From Dokdonella_A sp014338185 (lineage in GTDB: Bacteria; Pseudomonadota; Gammaproteobacteria; Xanthomonadales; Rhodanobacteraceae): a stretch of DNA of 64,000 nucleotides. Made by a program: the position numbers and the translations under genes. The stretch lies in contig SZOS01000007.1 in NCBI GenBank assembly GCA_030263295.1, forward strand, positions 1 to 64,000, in the 5' to 3' direction. The notes beneath the pieces were generated by a model. It saw only the letters and a program-made list of their open reading frames with translations. It was not told where the DNA came from and did no database searches. Shown piece after piece: positions 16,333-25,099 of this stretch (positions are counted from its first letter, which is position 1; every line of letters begins with the position of its first letter).

Positions 16333-17412
16333 ATGCACGCATCCATCCGCCGCAAGCTCGAACAACTGGCCGAGCGCCACGAAGAACTCGAACACCTACT
16401 GGCCAGCCCCGAGGTGCTCGCCGACGCGCGCCGTCTGCGCGAGGTGTCGCGCGAGCATGCCCAGCTCACGCCGCTGGCCAGCGCGCTGCAGGCCTGGCAC
16501 GCCAACGAGCGCGCGCTGGTCGAGGCCCAGGCGATGTTGCGCGAAGCCGAGCTGCGCGAACTGGCCAGCGCCGAGATACCGCTGCTGGAATCCACCCGCG
16601 AGCGGCTCGAGCACGAGCTCAACTGCGCGCTCATCCCCACCGACCCGCGCGACCAGGGAAACCTGTTCCTGGAGATCCGCGCCGGCACCGGCGGCGACGA
16701 GGCCGCGATCTTCGCCGGCGACCTGCTGCGCATGTACCTGCGCTACGCCGAGCGGCGCCGCTGGCAGGTCGAGATCCTGTCCGCCAGCGAGGGCGAGCAC
16801 GGCGGCTACAAGGAAGTGATCGCACGCGTGGAAGGCCACGGCGCCTATTCGCGCCTCAAGTACGAATCGGGCACCCATCGCGTGCAGCGCGTGCCACTGA
16901 CCGAGTCGCAGGGCCGCATCCACACCTCGGCCGCGACCGTGGCGATCCTTCCCGAGTTGGACGAGATCGACGAGGTGCCCATCAGCGATGCCGACCTGCG
17001 CATCGACACCTTCCGTGCATCCGGTGCGGGCGGCCAGCACGTCAACAAGACCGACTCGGCCATCCGCATCACCCACCTGCCCAGCGGCATCGTGGTCGAA
17101 TGCCAGGACGAACGCAGCCAGCACAAGAACCGCGCGCGTGCGCTGGCGTTGCTGCGCGCGCGCCTGCTCGACGCCGAGCGCAGCCGGCAGGTCGACGCGC
17201 AGGCCCGCTCGCGCCGCCTGCAGGTGGGTTCGGGCGACCGCAGCCAGCGCATCCGCACCTACAACTATCCGCAAGGCCGCATCACCGACCACCGCATCAA
17301 CCTCACGCTGTATCGCCTGCCGGACATCGTCGGCGGCGACCTCGACGAGCTCATCGACGCGCTCGCGCGCGAGGACCAGGCCGACCAGCTGCAACTGCTC
17401 ACCGCGGGCTGA
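16333..17412 (+). CDS. prfA: peptide chain release factor 1
   Basis: A 359-residue RF1 that reads UAA and UAG. The catalytic GGQ falls at 233-235, exactly as in E. coli. The start ATG at 16333 gives MHASIRRKLEQL. It follows hemA as in Enterobacteria, but prmC, which methylates the GGQ glutamine and often follows, is absent here; wrbA comes next. Confidence 0.97.
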   Translation: MHASIRRKLEQLAERHEELEHLLASPEVLADARRLREVSREHAQLTPLASALQAWHANERALVEAQAMLREAELRELASAEIPLLESTRERLEHELNCALIPTDPRDQGNLFLEIRAGTGGDEAAIFAGDLLRMYLRYAERRRWQVEILSASEGEHGGYKEVIARVEGHGAYSRLKYESGTHRVQRVPLTESQGRIHTSAATVAILPELDEIDEVPISDADLRIDTFRASGAGGQHVNKTDSAIRITHLPSGIVVECQDERSQHKNRARALALLRARLLDAERSRQVDAQARSRRLQVGSGDRSQRIRTYNYPQGRITDHRINLTLYRLPDIVGGDLDELIDALAREDQADQLQLLTAG

Positions 17413-17556
17413 GTCGCGCGCGCCGCCACGCGATTGATGTCGCACGCGCAACACTGTGGCCCGCGCGCGGCCATTCCCTTAGCGCCGGCTTGGCCATACA
17501 GTGAGCGGTGCATTCGACCCCGCCGCATTCGGCGCATTCCCTGACCGGAGGACATC

Positions 17557-18150
17557 ATGAGCGTGAGACTCGCCGTCATCTACTACTCCACCTACGGCAC
17601 CAACTACCAGATGGCGACGATCGCGGCCGAAGCGGCCAAGGCCGCCGGCGCCGAAGTGCGCCTGCTCAAGGTGGCCGAGACGGTCCCTGCCGAAATCGTC
17701 GCCTCGGTGCAGGGCTGGCAGGCCACCGCCGACCAGACCGCACACGTGCAGACCGCCACGCCGGCCGACATGGAATGGGCCAATGCGTTCCTGTTCTCGG
17801 CACCGACCCGCTTCGGCGTGCAGGCGAGCCAGATGCGCGCGTTCATCGACACGCTCGGCCCGGTGTGGGCCAAGGGCGGCCTCGCCAACAAGGCGATCTC
17901 GGCCATGACTTCGGCCCAGAACGCCCATGGCGGCCAGGAGCAGACCCTGATGTCGTTCTACGCCAGCGCGATCCACTGGGGCAGCATCGTGGTCGCGCCC
18001 GGCTACACCGATCCGGTGATCTTCAAGACCGGCGGCAATCCCTACGGCTACAGCCACACCCAGGGCCAACCCTTCGGCGACGACAGCAAGGCCGCGATCG
18101 GCCACCAGGCGCGCCGGCTGGTGGAGTACGCACGCAAGCTCGCCGGCTGA
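17557..18150 (+). CDS. wrbA: NAD(P)H:quinone oxidoreductase WrbA
   Basis: A 197-residue flavodoxin-fold protein that reduces quinones by two electrons with FMN. The phosphate-binding YYSTYGTNYQMA at the N-terminus and SAPTRFGVQASQMRAF (FMN isoalloxazine region) are typical, as is the length. The ATG has a strong GGAGG 7 bases upstream. The gene stands alone after prfA and converges on the next gene; a GC hairpin lies in the gap. Confidence 0.95.
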   Translation: MSVRLAVIYYSTYGTNYQMATIAAEAAKAAGAEVRLLKVAETVPAEIVASVQGWQATADQTAHVQTATPADMEWANAFLFSAPTRFGVQASQMRAFIDTLGPVWAKGGLANKAISAMTSAQNAHGGQEQTLMSFYASAIHWGSIVVAPGYTDPVIFKTGGNPYGYSHTQGQPFGDDSKAAIGHQARRLVEYARKLAG

Positions 18151-18162
18151 TGCACATGCGCC

Positions 18163-18200
18163 ACACGCGATGCCTCGCGCCGGTGCGGGGCATCGCGTGG
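18163..18200. terminator. hairpin between convergent genes
   Basis: CGCGATGCC (18166-18174) pairs perfectly with GGCATCGCG (18189-18197). Three inner pairs extend the stem, and the flanks pair partly. There is no T-tract on either side, so it is a terminator-like or attenuating hairpin rather than a classical intrinsic terminator. Confidence 0.4.
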
Positions 18201-18219
18201 CGTGCGCCTCGGTGGGCTG

Positions 18220-18957
18220 CTACAGCGCGCTCCCCACCACCTCGCTGTTGAGCCTCGCGACCGGATTCTCGCTGAGCACCTCGCCGCCGCGCACCGCGCG
18301 CTCGCGGCCCGGCACCTGCCACGACCCGCACTCCGCACCGGCGGAACTGCGCGAGGGATGCCACAACGCGTAGCCGATCGGCAGGTAGACCGCGCCCGCC
18401 ACCCCGTGCCCGCCCACACGTTCCGGCTCGAACGACCAACGTTTCACCGACGCCATCGAAACGCGCATGAATACTTCGTTTCCCGGCGGCGTGCCCGGTG
18501 CCGCGCTCACCGCAGTGACCTTGCCGTTCTGGTTGTACTTGACCTTGAGGACCGTCAATGCCGAGTAGTTGTGGCCGTCGCGCGGTTTCAACTGGCTGTT
18601 GGGAAAGCGCAGCTCGGCGGTCCTGACCACTCGCGGACCCGTATGGACATCCGCCACTCGCGTCAGGTAGCGCTCACGTCGCGGTTCAACCGAGAGCCTC
18701 ACGTGCAGCGTCGTCTGCGTCACCTGCGGCTGCCCATTGATGCTGCCCGGCTCGAACGCCCAGCTGCGGATCAACTTGGCCAGCGGCTTGGCCACCTCAG
18801 CCTTGTAGCGCGTGTGTTGCATGAGTTTGACCACATGTCCCTCTGCATCGCTCGTGACCACCCAGGCCGTGTCCACGTGCGACGGCACGCGGTCCGCACC
18901 CACCGCATGTGTCGAACCCAGCAACGCCAACACCGCAATCAGCCCGGTCGCACGCAT
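18220..18957 (-). CDS. exported protein with two TonB_C-like repeats
   Basis: A 245-residue protein with a cleavable signal (cut near GSTHAVGA). It shows an internal duplication: residues about 27-92 and 131-197 both have a beta strand, a Gly-containing turn, a helix ending in LIRSWAFEP or SVKRWSFEP, then a beta strand. This is the TonB C-terminal-like pattern. Unlike true TonB it has no membrane anchor and no Pro-rich stretch, so it is probably periplasmic and not an energy transducer. It has a single-gene context between wrbA (convergent) and dapE (same strand, 55 bases upstream). The function is unknown. Confidence 0.7.
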   Translation of the reverse strand: MRATGLIAVLALLGSTHAVGADRVPSHVDTAWVVTSDAEGHVVKLMQHTRYKAEVAKPLAKLIRSWAFEPGSINGQPQVTQTTLHVRLSVEPRRERYLTRVADVHTGPRVVRTAELRFPNSQLKPRDGHNYSALTVLKVKYNQNGKVTAVSAAPGTPPGNEVFMRVSMASVKRWSFEPERVGGHGVAGAVYLPIGYALWHPSRSSAGAECGSWQVPGRERAVRGGEVLSENPVARLNSEVVGSAL

Positions 18958-19012
18958 GGTCGGGCTCCTGTCCGTGGTTCGGGTGCGCCGTATGCCAACG
19001 CACCGATGCGGA

Positions 19013-20179
19013 TCAAGCCACCACGTCACCCTCGTCCCAACCAGCACCTTGCAACGCGAGGTAGCCACGCGCGAGTGCGGCGTACAGCACCGGCAGGCGC
19101 TGCAGGTCGACCACCGCCGCGTACTCATCGACCTTGTGGATCGTCGCGTTGCACAGGCCCAGCTCGACCACTTCGGCGCCGAGCGGGGCGATGAAGCGGC
19201 CATCGGAGGTGCCGCCGCCGGTGCTCTGCTCAGGCTCGATGCCGCAGTGTTCGCCGATCGCGGCGAGCGTCGCGCGGCGCAGCGCGCCGTCCTGCGTGAG
19301 GAACGGTTCGCCGGACAACCACCAGTCGATCGCAAAATCGACGCCGTGCCTACGCAGGATCGCTTCGGCGCGCTCGCGCAGGCTTTGCGCCGTGCTTGCG
19401 GTGCCGAAGCGGAAGTTGAACACCGCGCGCAGCTCGCCGGGAATCACGTTGTCGGCGCCGGTCCCTGCGTTGAGGTTGGAAATCTGGAACGAGGTCGGCG
19501 GGAACGCTTCGTTGCCATCGTCCCAGCGCGTCGCGGCGAGTTCGGCCAGCGCCGGCGCGAGGCGATGGATCGGGTTGTCCGCCTTGTCGGGATAAGCGAC
19601 GTGGCCCTGCACGCCGCGCACGAGAAGCCGACCGGTCAGCGAGCCGCGCCGGCCGATGCGGATGAGGTCGCCCAGCCGCTCCTTCGATGACGGCTCACCC
19701 ACCACGCAGGCGTCGATGCGCTGGCCGCGCTCGCGGAACAGGTCGGCGACGCGCCGCACGCCGTCGACGGCGGCGCCTTCCTCGTCCGAGGTCAACAGCA
19801 GTGCGACCGTGCCACGATGGCTGGGCTGCGTGCGGACGAAGTCCTCGAGCGCAACGACCATCGCCGCGACGCCCGACTTCATGTCCGCCGCGCCGCGTCC
19901 GTAGAGAACTCCGTCGCGGATCGTCGGCTCGAACGGTGGCGACGACCACGCCTCGGCCGGCCCGCTCGGCACCACGTCGGTATGGCCGAGAAACACCAAT
20001 ACCGGCGCGCCGCTGCCGTGCGCGGCCCACAGATTGTCGACTTCGCCGAAACGCAGATGCTCGATCGTGAAGCCGGCGTTTTCGAGGCGGGCGGCAATCA
20101 ATGCCTGGCAACCCGCATCATCGGGCGTCACCGAGGCGCGGCGGATCAGTTCGCAAGTCAGATCGAGCACGGACGACAT
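19013..20179 (-). CDS. dapE: succinyl-diaminopimelate desuccinylase
   Basis: A 388-residue M20-family zinc enzyme of the succinylase lysine/DAP pathway. The zinc and catalytic motifs are GHTDVVPSG, GRGAADMKSG and TSDEEG, with STGGGTSDGRF near the C-terminus. The start ATG at 20179 matches the family; longer frames are antisense. It lies 10 bases after the ArsC-like gene and shares the strand with dapD, the enzyme two steps earlier in the pathway. Confidence 0.96.
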   Translation of the reverse strand: MSSVLDLTCELIRRASVTPDDAGCQALIAARLENAGFTIEHLRFGEVDNLWAAHGSGAPVLVFLGHTDVVPSGPAEAWSSPPFEPTIRDGVLYGRGAADMKSGVAAMVVALEDFVRTQPSHRGTVALLLTSDEEGAAVDGVRRVADLFRERGQRIDACVVGEPSSKERLGDLIRIGRRGSLTGRLLVRGVQGHVAYPDKADNPIHRLAPALAELAATRWDDGNEAFPPTSFQISNLNAGTGADNVIPGELRAVFNFRFGTASTAQSLRERAEAILRRHGVDFAIDWWLSGEPFLTQDGALRRATLAAIGEHCGIEPEQSTGGGTSDGRFIAPLGAEVVELGLCNATIHKVDEYAAVVDLQRLPVLYAALARGYLALQGAGWDEGDVVA

Positions 20180-20189
20180 GATTTCCCCG

Positions 20190-20540
20190 TCACTTGCCGA
20201 ACAGCTTCTTGAAGGCGTTGTCGGTGAATCCCTGCCGCACGGTGCCATCATCGAGCACGAGCAGTGGCCGCCGCACCAGCGCGGGATATTCCTTGAGCAG
20301 CAGCGTCCACTCGGCATCGCTCCCCGGCGACTTGCGCGTGGCCGGCAGCGTGCGCCAGGTGGTCGAGGCGCGGTTGACGAATGCCTCCCAGCCGCCGACC
20401 GCGCGCGCCCACGCCTTGAGCTGGTCGGCCGCGATGCGCTGCGCACGGTAGTCGATGAACTCGTGGGCGATGCCAAAACGCGTGAGCCAGTTGCGCGCCT
20501 TGCGGCAGGTATCGCAGTTGTCCAACCCGTACATCTTCAC
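20190..20540 (-). CDS. ArsC/Spx-like reductase (YffB family)
   Basis: A 116-residue thioredoxin-fold protein of the ArsC/Spx family. The N-terminal motif MYGLDNCDTCRKARNWL carries the conserved cysteine, followed by the FIDYR strand and the cis-Pro region VRRPLLVLDD. The GTG at 20540 was chosen because it gives the usual two residues before MYG and sits 3 bases after the dapD stop; an ATG two codons later is possible. The dapD-yffB-dapE order is common in Proteobacteria, though its own function is poorly defined. Confidence 0.88.
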   Translation of the reverse strand: MKMYGLDNCDTCRKARNWLTRFGIAHEFIDYRAQRIAADQLKAWARAVGGWEAFVNRASTTWRTLPATRKSPGSDAEWTLLLKEYPALVRRPLLVLDDGTVRQGFTDNAFKKLFGK

Positions 20541-20542
20541 GC

Positions 20543-21361
20543 TCAGTCCCTCAGCAACTCGTTGATCGCGGTCTTGGCGCGCGTGCGCGCATCGACCTGC
20601 TTGACGATCACCGCGGCGTACAGGCTGTGGCTGCCGTCGGCCGCGGGCAACGAGCCGGCCACCACCACGCTGCCGGCCGGCACGCGGCCGTAGCTCACCG
20701 TGCCACTGGCGCGATCGTAGATCCGGGTGGACTGGCCGAGGAACACGCCCATGCCGATCACGCTGCCGCGCTCGACCACCACGCCCTCGACCACTTCCGA
20801 GCGTGCGCCGATGAAGCAGTCGTCCTCGATGATGGTCGGACTCGCCTGCAGCGGTTCGAGCACGCCGCCGATGCCGACGCCGCCGGACAGGTGCACGTTG
20901 GCACCGATCTGGGCGCAGGAACCGACCGTGGCCCAGGTGTCGACCATGCTGCCCGCGCCGACATGGGCCCCGATGTTGACGTAGCTGGGCATGAGCACCG
21001 CATCGTGCGCGATGTGCGCGCCGCGCCGCACCAGGGCGCCGGGCACGATGCGCGCGCCGCTCGCGCGCAGCGCCGCCTCGTCGGCGCCGGCGAAGCGCAG
21101 CGGCACCTTGTCGAACGCGGCCATCGGCCCGCCATCCATCATGCGGTTGGTGTGGATGCGGAAGTACAGCAGCACGGCCTGCTTGAGCCATGGATGGACC
21201 TGCCAGGCACCGTCGACCGGCTCGGCCACGCGCAGCGCACCCTGCTCGAGCCCGTCCATCACGCGCTCCAGCGCAGGGCGCAGCTCGCGCTCGATTTGCC
21301 CCGCATCCAGCTCGTGGCGGCGTTCCCAGGCATCGTTGATCAGCGATTGCAGCGAATGCAT
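20543..21361 (-). CDS. dapD: 2,3,4,5-tetrahydropyridine-2,6-dicarboxylate N-succinyltransferase
   Basis: A 272-residue left-handed beta-helix acyltransferase that succinylates tetrahydrodipicolinate for DAP/lysine and peptidoglycan. The hexapeptide-repeat core spans about residues 105-215 (VNIGAHVGAGSMVDTW, IGARSEVVEGVVVERGSVIGMG). An N-terminal helical domain carries the substrate-binding RIHTNRMMDGGP. Start ATG 21361 lies 19 bases after the glnD stop. Confidence 0.96.
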   Translation of the reverse strand: MHSLQSLINDAWERRHELDAGQIERELRPALERVMDGLEQGALRVAEPVDGAWQVHPWLKQAVLLYFRIHTNRMMDGGPMAAFDKVPLRFAGADEAALRASGARIVPGALVRRGAHIAHDAVLMPSYVNIGAHVGAGSMVDTWATVGSCAQIGANVHLSGGVGIGGVLEPLQASPTIIEDDCFIGARSEVVEGVVVERGSVIGMGVFLGQSTRIYDRASGTVSYGRVPAGSVVVAGSLPAADGSHSLYAAVIVKQVDARTRAKTAINELLRD

Positions 21362-21380
21362 GCGGATGTCCTTGCAAGGT

Positions 21381-24008
21381 TCAGGAATCGGTGGCACCGA
21401 ACGCGCGCGCCAGTGCCGCGCGCACCGCGGCGCGCGCCGCCTCGTCCAGCGCATTGCCATGGCCGTCGGTGAGCGTGAAGAAATCCTCGACCCGCTCGCC
21501 GAAGGTGGCGATGCGCGCATCGTGCACGCGCACCCGCGCTTCGCGCAATGCCAGCGCGATCTGCGCGAGCACACCGGGGCGGTCACTGCACACGATCGCC
21601 AGCTGGGTGGCGTGGTCGCTGTCGCTGTACACGACCTGCGGCGCGCTCTGGAAATGGCGCAGGCGCCGCGGCACCTGCCGCCGTGCGGCGCGCGGCTGCA
21701 GCTCGCGCGGCGCCAGCGCCCGCAACAGTGCCGCGCGCAGTTCGGCCGCGCGCTCGCGTTCGAGCGGTGCCGCGCTGCGCGCGTCGATGAGTTCGAAGGT
21801 GTCGAACACGCGCCGCCGCGCGGACACCAGCAGGCGCGCGCGCACCACGCCCGCGTCGAAGCGGTCGAGCGTGGTCACGATGGTCGCGAACAAGCCGTCG
21901 CGATCGGGCGCGCATACCAGCAATTCGCTGCTGCCGCGGCCGGGCGCGGTGTCGATCGCGACGATCACCTCGTCGTCGGCACGGCCGGCGATCGCCTGCG
22001 CCTGCCACAGGATCTGCTCGGCGCGCAGGCGCAGGAACGCATCGTCGGGCAGTTCATCCAGCGCGGCGATCGCCGCCGCGGACACGCCCTGGTCGCGCGC
22101 CAGCGCCAACGTACGCTCGCGCTTGGCGGCGATGCGCTCGCCGGCGTGCTGCGGCTGCTGCAGGCCCGCACGCAGCACGTAGCGCGCGGCCACATGCAGG
22201 TCGGCCAGCAGGCGCGCCTTCCAGCCGTTCCACAACCTCGGGTTGGTGCCCGCGATGTCGGCCATCGTGAGCAGGTACAGGTAATCCAGCCGCGCGCGCT
22301 CGCCCACCTCGCTGGCGAAGCGATGCACGACCTGCGGATCGGTGATGTCCTGGCGCTGCGCGGTCACGCTCATGAGCAGGTGGTGGCGCACCAGCCAGGC
22401 CACCAGCTCGACGTCGTGCGCGGGCAGCCCCAGACGCGCGCAGAACGCCCGCGCCTCGACCTCGCCCAGCTCGCTGTGGTCGCCGCCGCGGCCCTTGGCG
22501 ATGTCGTGCAGCAGGGCCGCCAGCAGCAGCAGTTCCGGTTGCGGCAAGGCCGCGTACACACTGTCGGCCTCGGGGAAGCGCTCGCGGGCGTCGGGCTGGG
22601 CGAAGCTGGCCACGTTGCGCAGCACACGCAGCGTGTGCTCGTCGACCGTGTAGACGTGGAACAGGTCGTACTGCATGCGCCCGACCACGCGCCGGAACGC
22701 GGGCAGCACCGCCGCCAGCACGCCATGGCGGTTCATCTGCGCGAGCGCCTCGACCGCAGCCGCGCCGCGCCGCAGCAGCGCCAGCAGCGCCGCGAGCACG
22801 CCCGCATCCTGTGCCAGCGCATCGCCATGCCGGGCCAACGCCTGCTGCAACAGGCGCATCGCCTGCGCCGTCAGCCCGCGCAGCCCGTCCTGCTCCAGCG
22901 GCAACGCAAACAGCTCGATGATCGCGGCCGGGCGCCGCAGCAGCAGGTCGCGCTCGCGCGGCTCGATGCGCTGGCCGCGGGCGAGGAAGTCCGCACCGAG
23001 CACGCGCAGCGGCGCGTCGGCCTCGAGCAGTTCGGTGCAGCGCTCGACCAGTTGTGCGCCGAGCCGCTCGACGATGGTGGCCGCGCGGTAGTAGGCCTGC
23101 ATGAAGCGTTCGACGCCGAGGTTGCCCGCGTGCTCATCCTCGAACCCGAGCAGCGTGGCGAGCGTGCGCTGGAAGTCGAACAGCAGCCGCTCCTGGGCGC
23201 GCGCGGCGGCCAGGTGCAAGGCCATGCGGTAGCGGCGCAGGGTCGCCTGCGCGCGCAGCAGCGCGGCGTGCTCGGTCGCATCGAGCAGGTCGCAGGCGAC
23301 CATCGCGGCGAAATCCCCGGCCTGCGCCACGCGCCGTCCGAGCCAGCGCATGAGGTCGAGCGTGCGCAGGCCGCCGGGGCCGTCCTTGAGGTCGGGTTCG
23401 AGGTTGTAGGCGGTGTCATGGCAGCGCGCGAAGCGTGCGGCCTGCTCGGCCACCTTGGCGGCGAGGAAGGCGGCCGGTGGCCACAACGCGGGGTCGTCGA
23501 GGATGACCTGCAGCGCAGTTGCCGGTCCCGCCAGCGCGCGCGCATCGAGCAGGCTCGTGTACACGCTCACGTCCTGCGCGGCCAGGTCGTGGCACTGCGC
23601 GGGCGTGCGCACCGCGTGGCCGGGCTTGAGGCCGATGTCCCACAGGCAGGCGAAGAACGCCTCCAGCGCGCGCCGCTGGCGCGCGAGCACGGCATCCTCG
23701 CCCAGCACCAGCAGGTCCACGTCCGAGTGCGGGAACAACAGGCCGCGGCCGTAGCCACCGCTGGCCAGCAACGTGCACCCGGCTGCCTCGCCCAGGCACG
23801 CACGCCAGACGTGGCCGACCACCGCGTCGACCCACTCGGCGCGCCGGCGCAGCAGCGCATCGGTGGCGACGCCGGCGCGAAACGCGGCCGCGAGCGCGCG
23901 CTCGCCGTCGCCCAGCCACTGGCGCAGCGCGAGGCGGGCATCGCTGGAAACACCGCTGCGCGGGGGCGCCGCTGGCAGGCGCGGCAGCGCGGGCAGCGAC
24001 GCGGGCAT
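21381..24008 (-). CDS. glnD: bifunctional uridylyltransferase/uridylyl-removing enzyme GlnD
   Basis: An 875-residue nitrogen sensor that adds and removes UMP on PII proteins. Domains in order: nucleotidyltransferase with GGYGRGLLFPHSDVDLLVL (Asp pair), a central linker, an HD phosphohydrolase domain with LLHDIAKGRGGDHSELG, and two C-terminal ACT domains that bind glutamine (ending FFTLTDGHGNAL). The length matches the family. It lies 3 bases after map on the same strand; map-glnD-dapD is the usual order. Confidence 0.96.
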   Translation of the reverse strand: MPASLPALPRLPAAPPRSGVSSDARLALRQWLGDGERALAAAFRAGVATDALLRRRAEWVDAVVGHVWRACLGEAAGCTLLASGGYGRGLLFPHSDVDLLVLGEDAVLARQRRALEAFFACLWDIGLKPGHAVRTPAQCHDLAAQDVSVYTSLLDARALAGPATALQVILDDPALWPPAAFLAAKVAEQAARFARCHDTAYNLEPDLKDGPGGLRTLDLMRWLGRRVAQAGDFAAMVACDLLDATEHAALLRAQATLRRYRMALHLAAARAQERLLFDFQRTLATLLGFEDEHAGNLGVERFMQAYYRAATIVERLGAQLVERCTELLEADAPLRVLGADFLARGQRIEPRERDLLLRRPAAIIELFALPLEQDGLRGLTAQAMRLLQQALARHGDALAQDAGVLAALLALLRRGAAAVEALAQMNRHGVLAAVLPAFRRVVGRMQYDLFHVYTVDEHTLRVLRNVASFAQPDARERFPEADSVYAALPQPELLLLAALLHDIAKGRGGDHSELGEVEARAFCARLGLPAHDVELVAWLVRHHLLMSVTAQRQDITDPQVVHRFASEVGERARLDYLYLLTMADIAGTNPRLWNGWKARLLADLHVAARYVLRAGLQQPQHAGERIAAKRERTLALARDQGVSAAAIAALDELPDDAFLRLRAEQILWQAQAIAGRADDEVIVAIDTAPGRGSSELLVCAPDRDGLFATIVTTLDRFDAGVVRARLLVSARRRVFDTFELIDARSAAPLERERAAELRAALLRALAPRELQPRAARRQVPRRLRHFQSAPQVVYSDSDHATQLAIVCSDRPGVLAQIALALREARVRVHDARIATFGERVEDFFTLTDGHGNALDEAARAAVRAALARAFGATDS

Positions 24009-24011
24009 GCC

Positions 24012-24779
24012 TCAGGCCGGCTCGGGCCAGGGCGTGAGGATCTCGTAGCCGTCGTCGGTGACCGCGATGGTGTGCTCCCACTGCGCCGACAGCGAATGGT
24101 CCTTGGTGACCACGGTCCAGCCGTCGGGCAGCAGGCGCGTGTGCGGCTTGCCGGCGTTGATCATCGGCTCGACCGTGAAGGTCATGCCCTTCTGCAGGCG
24201 CATGCCGGCGCCGCGGTTGCCGTAATGCAGCACCTGCGGGTCCTCGTGGTACACCTTTCCGATACCGTGGCCGCAGTATTCGCGCACCACCGAGTAGCCG
24301 CGTGACTCGGCGTGCTGCTGGATCGCATGGCCGATGTCGCCCAGCGTGGCACCGGGGCGCACCTGCTCGATGCCCAGCAGCATCGCCTCCAGCGTGGTGT
24401 CGACCAGGCGCTTGGCCAGCACCGAGGGCGTGCCCACGCAATACATGCGGCTGGTGTCGCCATGCCAGCCGTCCTTGATCACGGTGATGTCGATGTTGAT
24501 GATGTCGCCGTCGCGCAGGACCTTGCCCGGGCTCGGGATGCCATGGCAGATCACGTGGTTGACCGAGGTGCACAGCGTCTTGGGAAAGCCCTTGTAACCG
24601 ACGTTGGCCGGGATCGCCTTCTGCACGTTGACGATGTGGTCGTAGGCGAGGCGGTCCAGGTCCTCGGTGCTGACGCCGGGCCTGACGTGGGGCACCAGCA
24701 TCTCCAGCACCTCGGCCGCGAGGCGGCCGGCAACGCGCATCTGCTCGATCTGGGCAGGGGTCTTGACGGTGACGGGCAT
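24012..24779 (-). CDS. map: type I methionine aminopeptidase
   Basis: A 255-residue M24 enzyme that removes initiator methionine from nascent proteins. Metal ligands are visible in INIDITVIKDGWHGDTSRM (two Asp), the GHGIGKVYHEDPQ His, and the FTVEPMINAG and SAQWEHTIAVTDDG glutamates. It lacks an N-terminal zinc finger, as in Proteobacteria. It is divergent from rpsB, with the promoter region between them. Confidence 0.97.
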   Translation of the reverse strand: MPVTVKTPAQIEQMRVAGRLAAEVLEMLVPHVRPGVSTEDLDRLAYDHIVNVQKAIPANVGYKGFPKTLCTSVNHVICHGIPSPGKVLRDGDIINIDITVIKDGWHGDTSRMYCVGTPSVLAKRLVDTTLEAMLLGIEQVRPGATLGDIGHAIQQHAESRGYSVVREYCGHGIGKVYHEDPQVLHYGNRGAGMRLQKGMTFTVEPMINAGKPHTRLLPDGWTVVTKDHSLSAQWEHTIAVTDDGYEILTPWPEPA

Positions 24780-24798
24780 GATCTCTCTGTGGGCAAGG

Positions 24799-24828
24799 GT
24801 GACGCGCGGTCGCGAAGCGCGCTATACT
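24799..24828 (+). promoter_or_regulatory. sigma-70-type promoter for rpsB-tsf
   Basis: TATACT (24823-24828) is a 5/6 match to the -10 box, with GTGACG (24799-24804) 18 bases upstream as a 4/6 -35. It places the transcript start near 24835 and leaves a leader of about 265 bases before rpsB. Confidence 0.6.
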
Positions 24829-24834
24829 CTCACG

Positions 24835-25099
24835 GTTCCGCGCCCTTGGCTTGATGCCAAGGCGTGGCACACCAGATGCGGTCGCGCGGGCAATCCGCAA
24901 GGCCGCAACGGCAATCGTGCCGAATCCGCACACGCATCGTCACCGCGTCCGGGGTGCCCCGCAAGGGGTCGTTCGCGGCGGGTGCGTGGAGGTCCAACCC
25001 CGGAATTGCTGCAGGCATCGCCGCCTGCCGCGCCTGCCCGCGGGCAGGCATGGCAGTGGACCGCCCGCCGCGATTCCCCTGCATGAAGGAATACCAGCA
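24835..25099 (+). promoter_or_regulatory. long rpsB leader, possible autoregulatory region
   Basis: A leader of about 265 bases without a credible gene separates the promoter from rpsB. It has several GC hairpins, for example GCCTGCC/GGCAGGC around 25020-25050. S2 is known to repress its own rpsB-tsf message through the leader in Gammaproteobacteria. Whether this leader folds like that element cannot be told by eye. Confidence 0.35.

Noticed and set aside
24835..25099. A small protein gene in the rpsB leader
   Set aside because: The frames are extensions of rpsB or random; no ribosome site or family match was seen.
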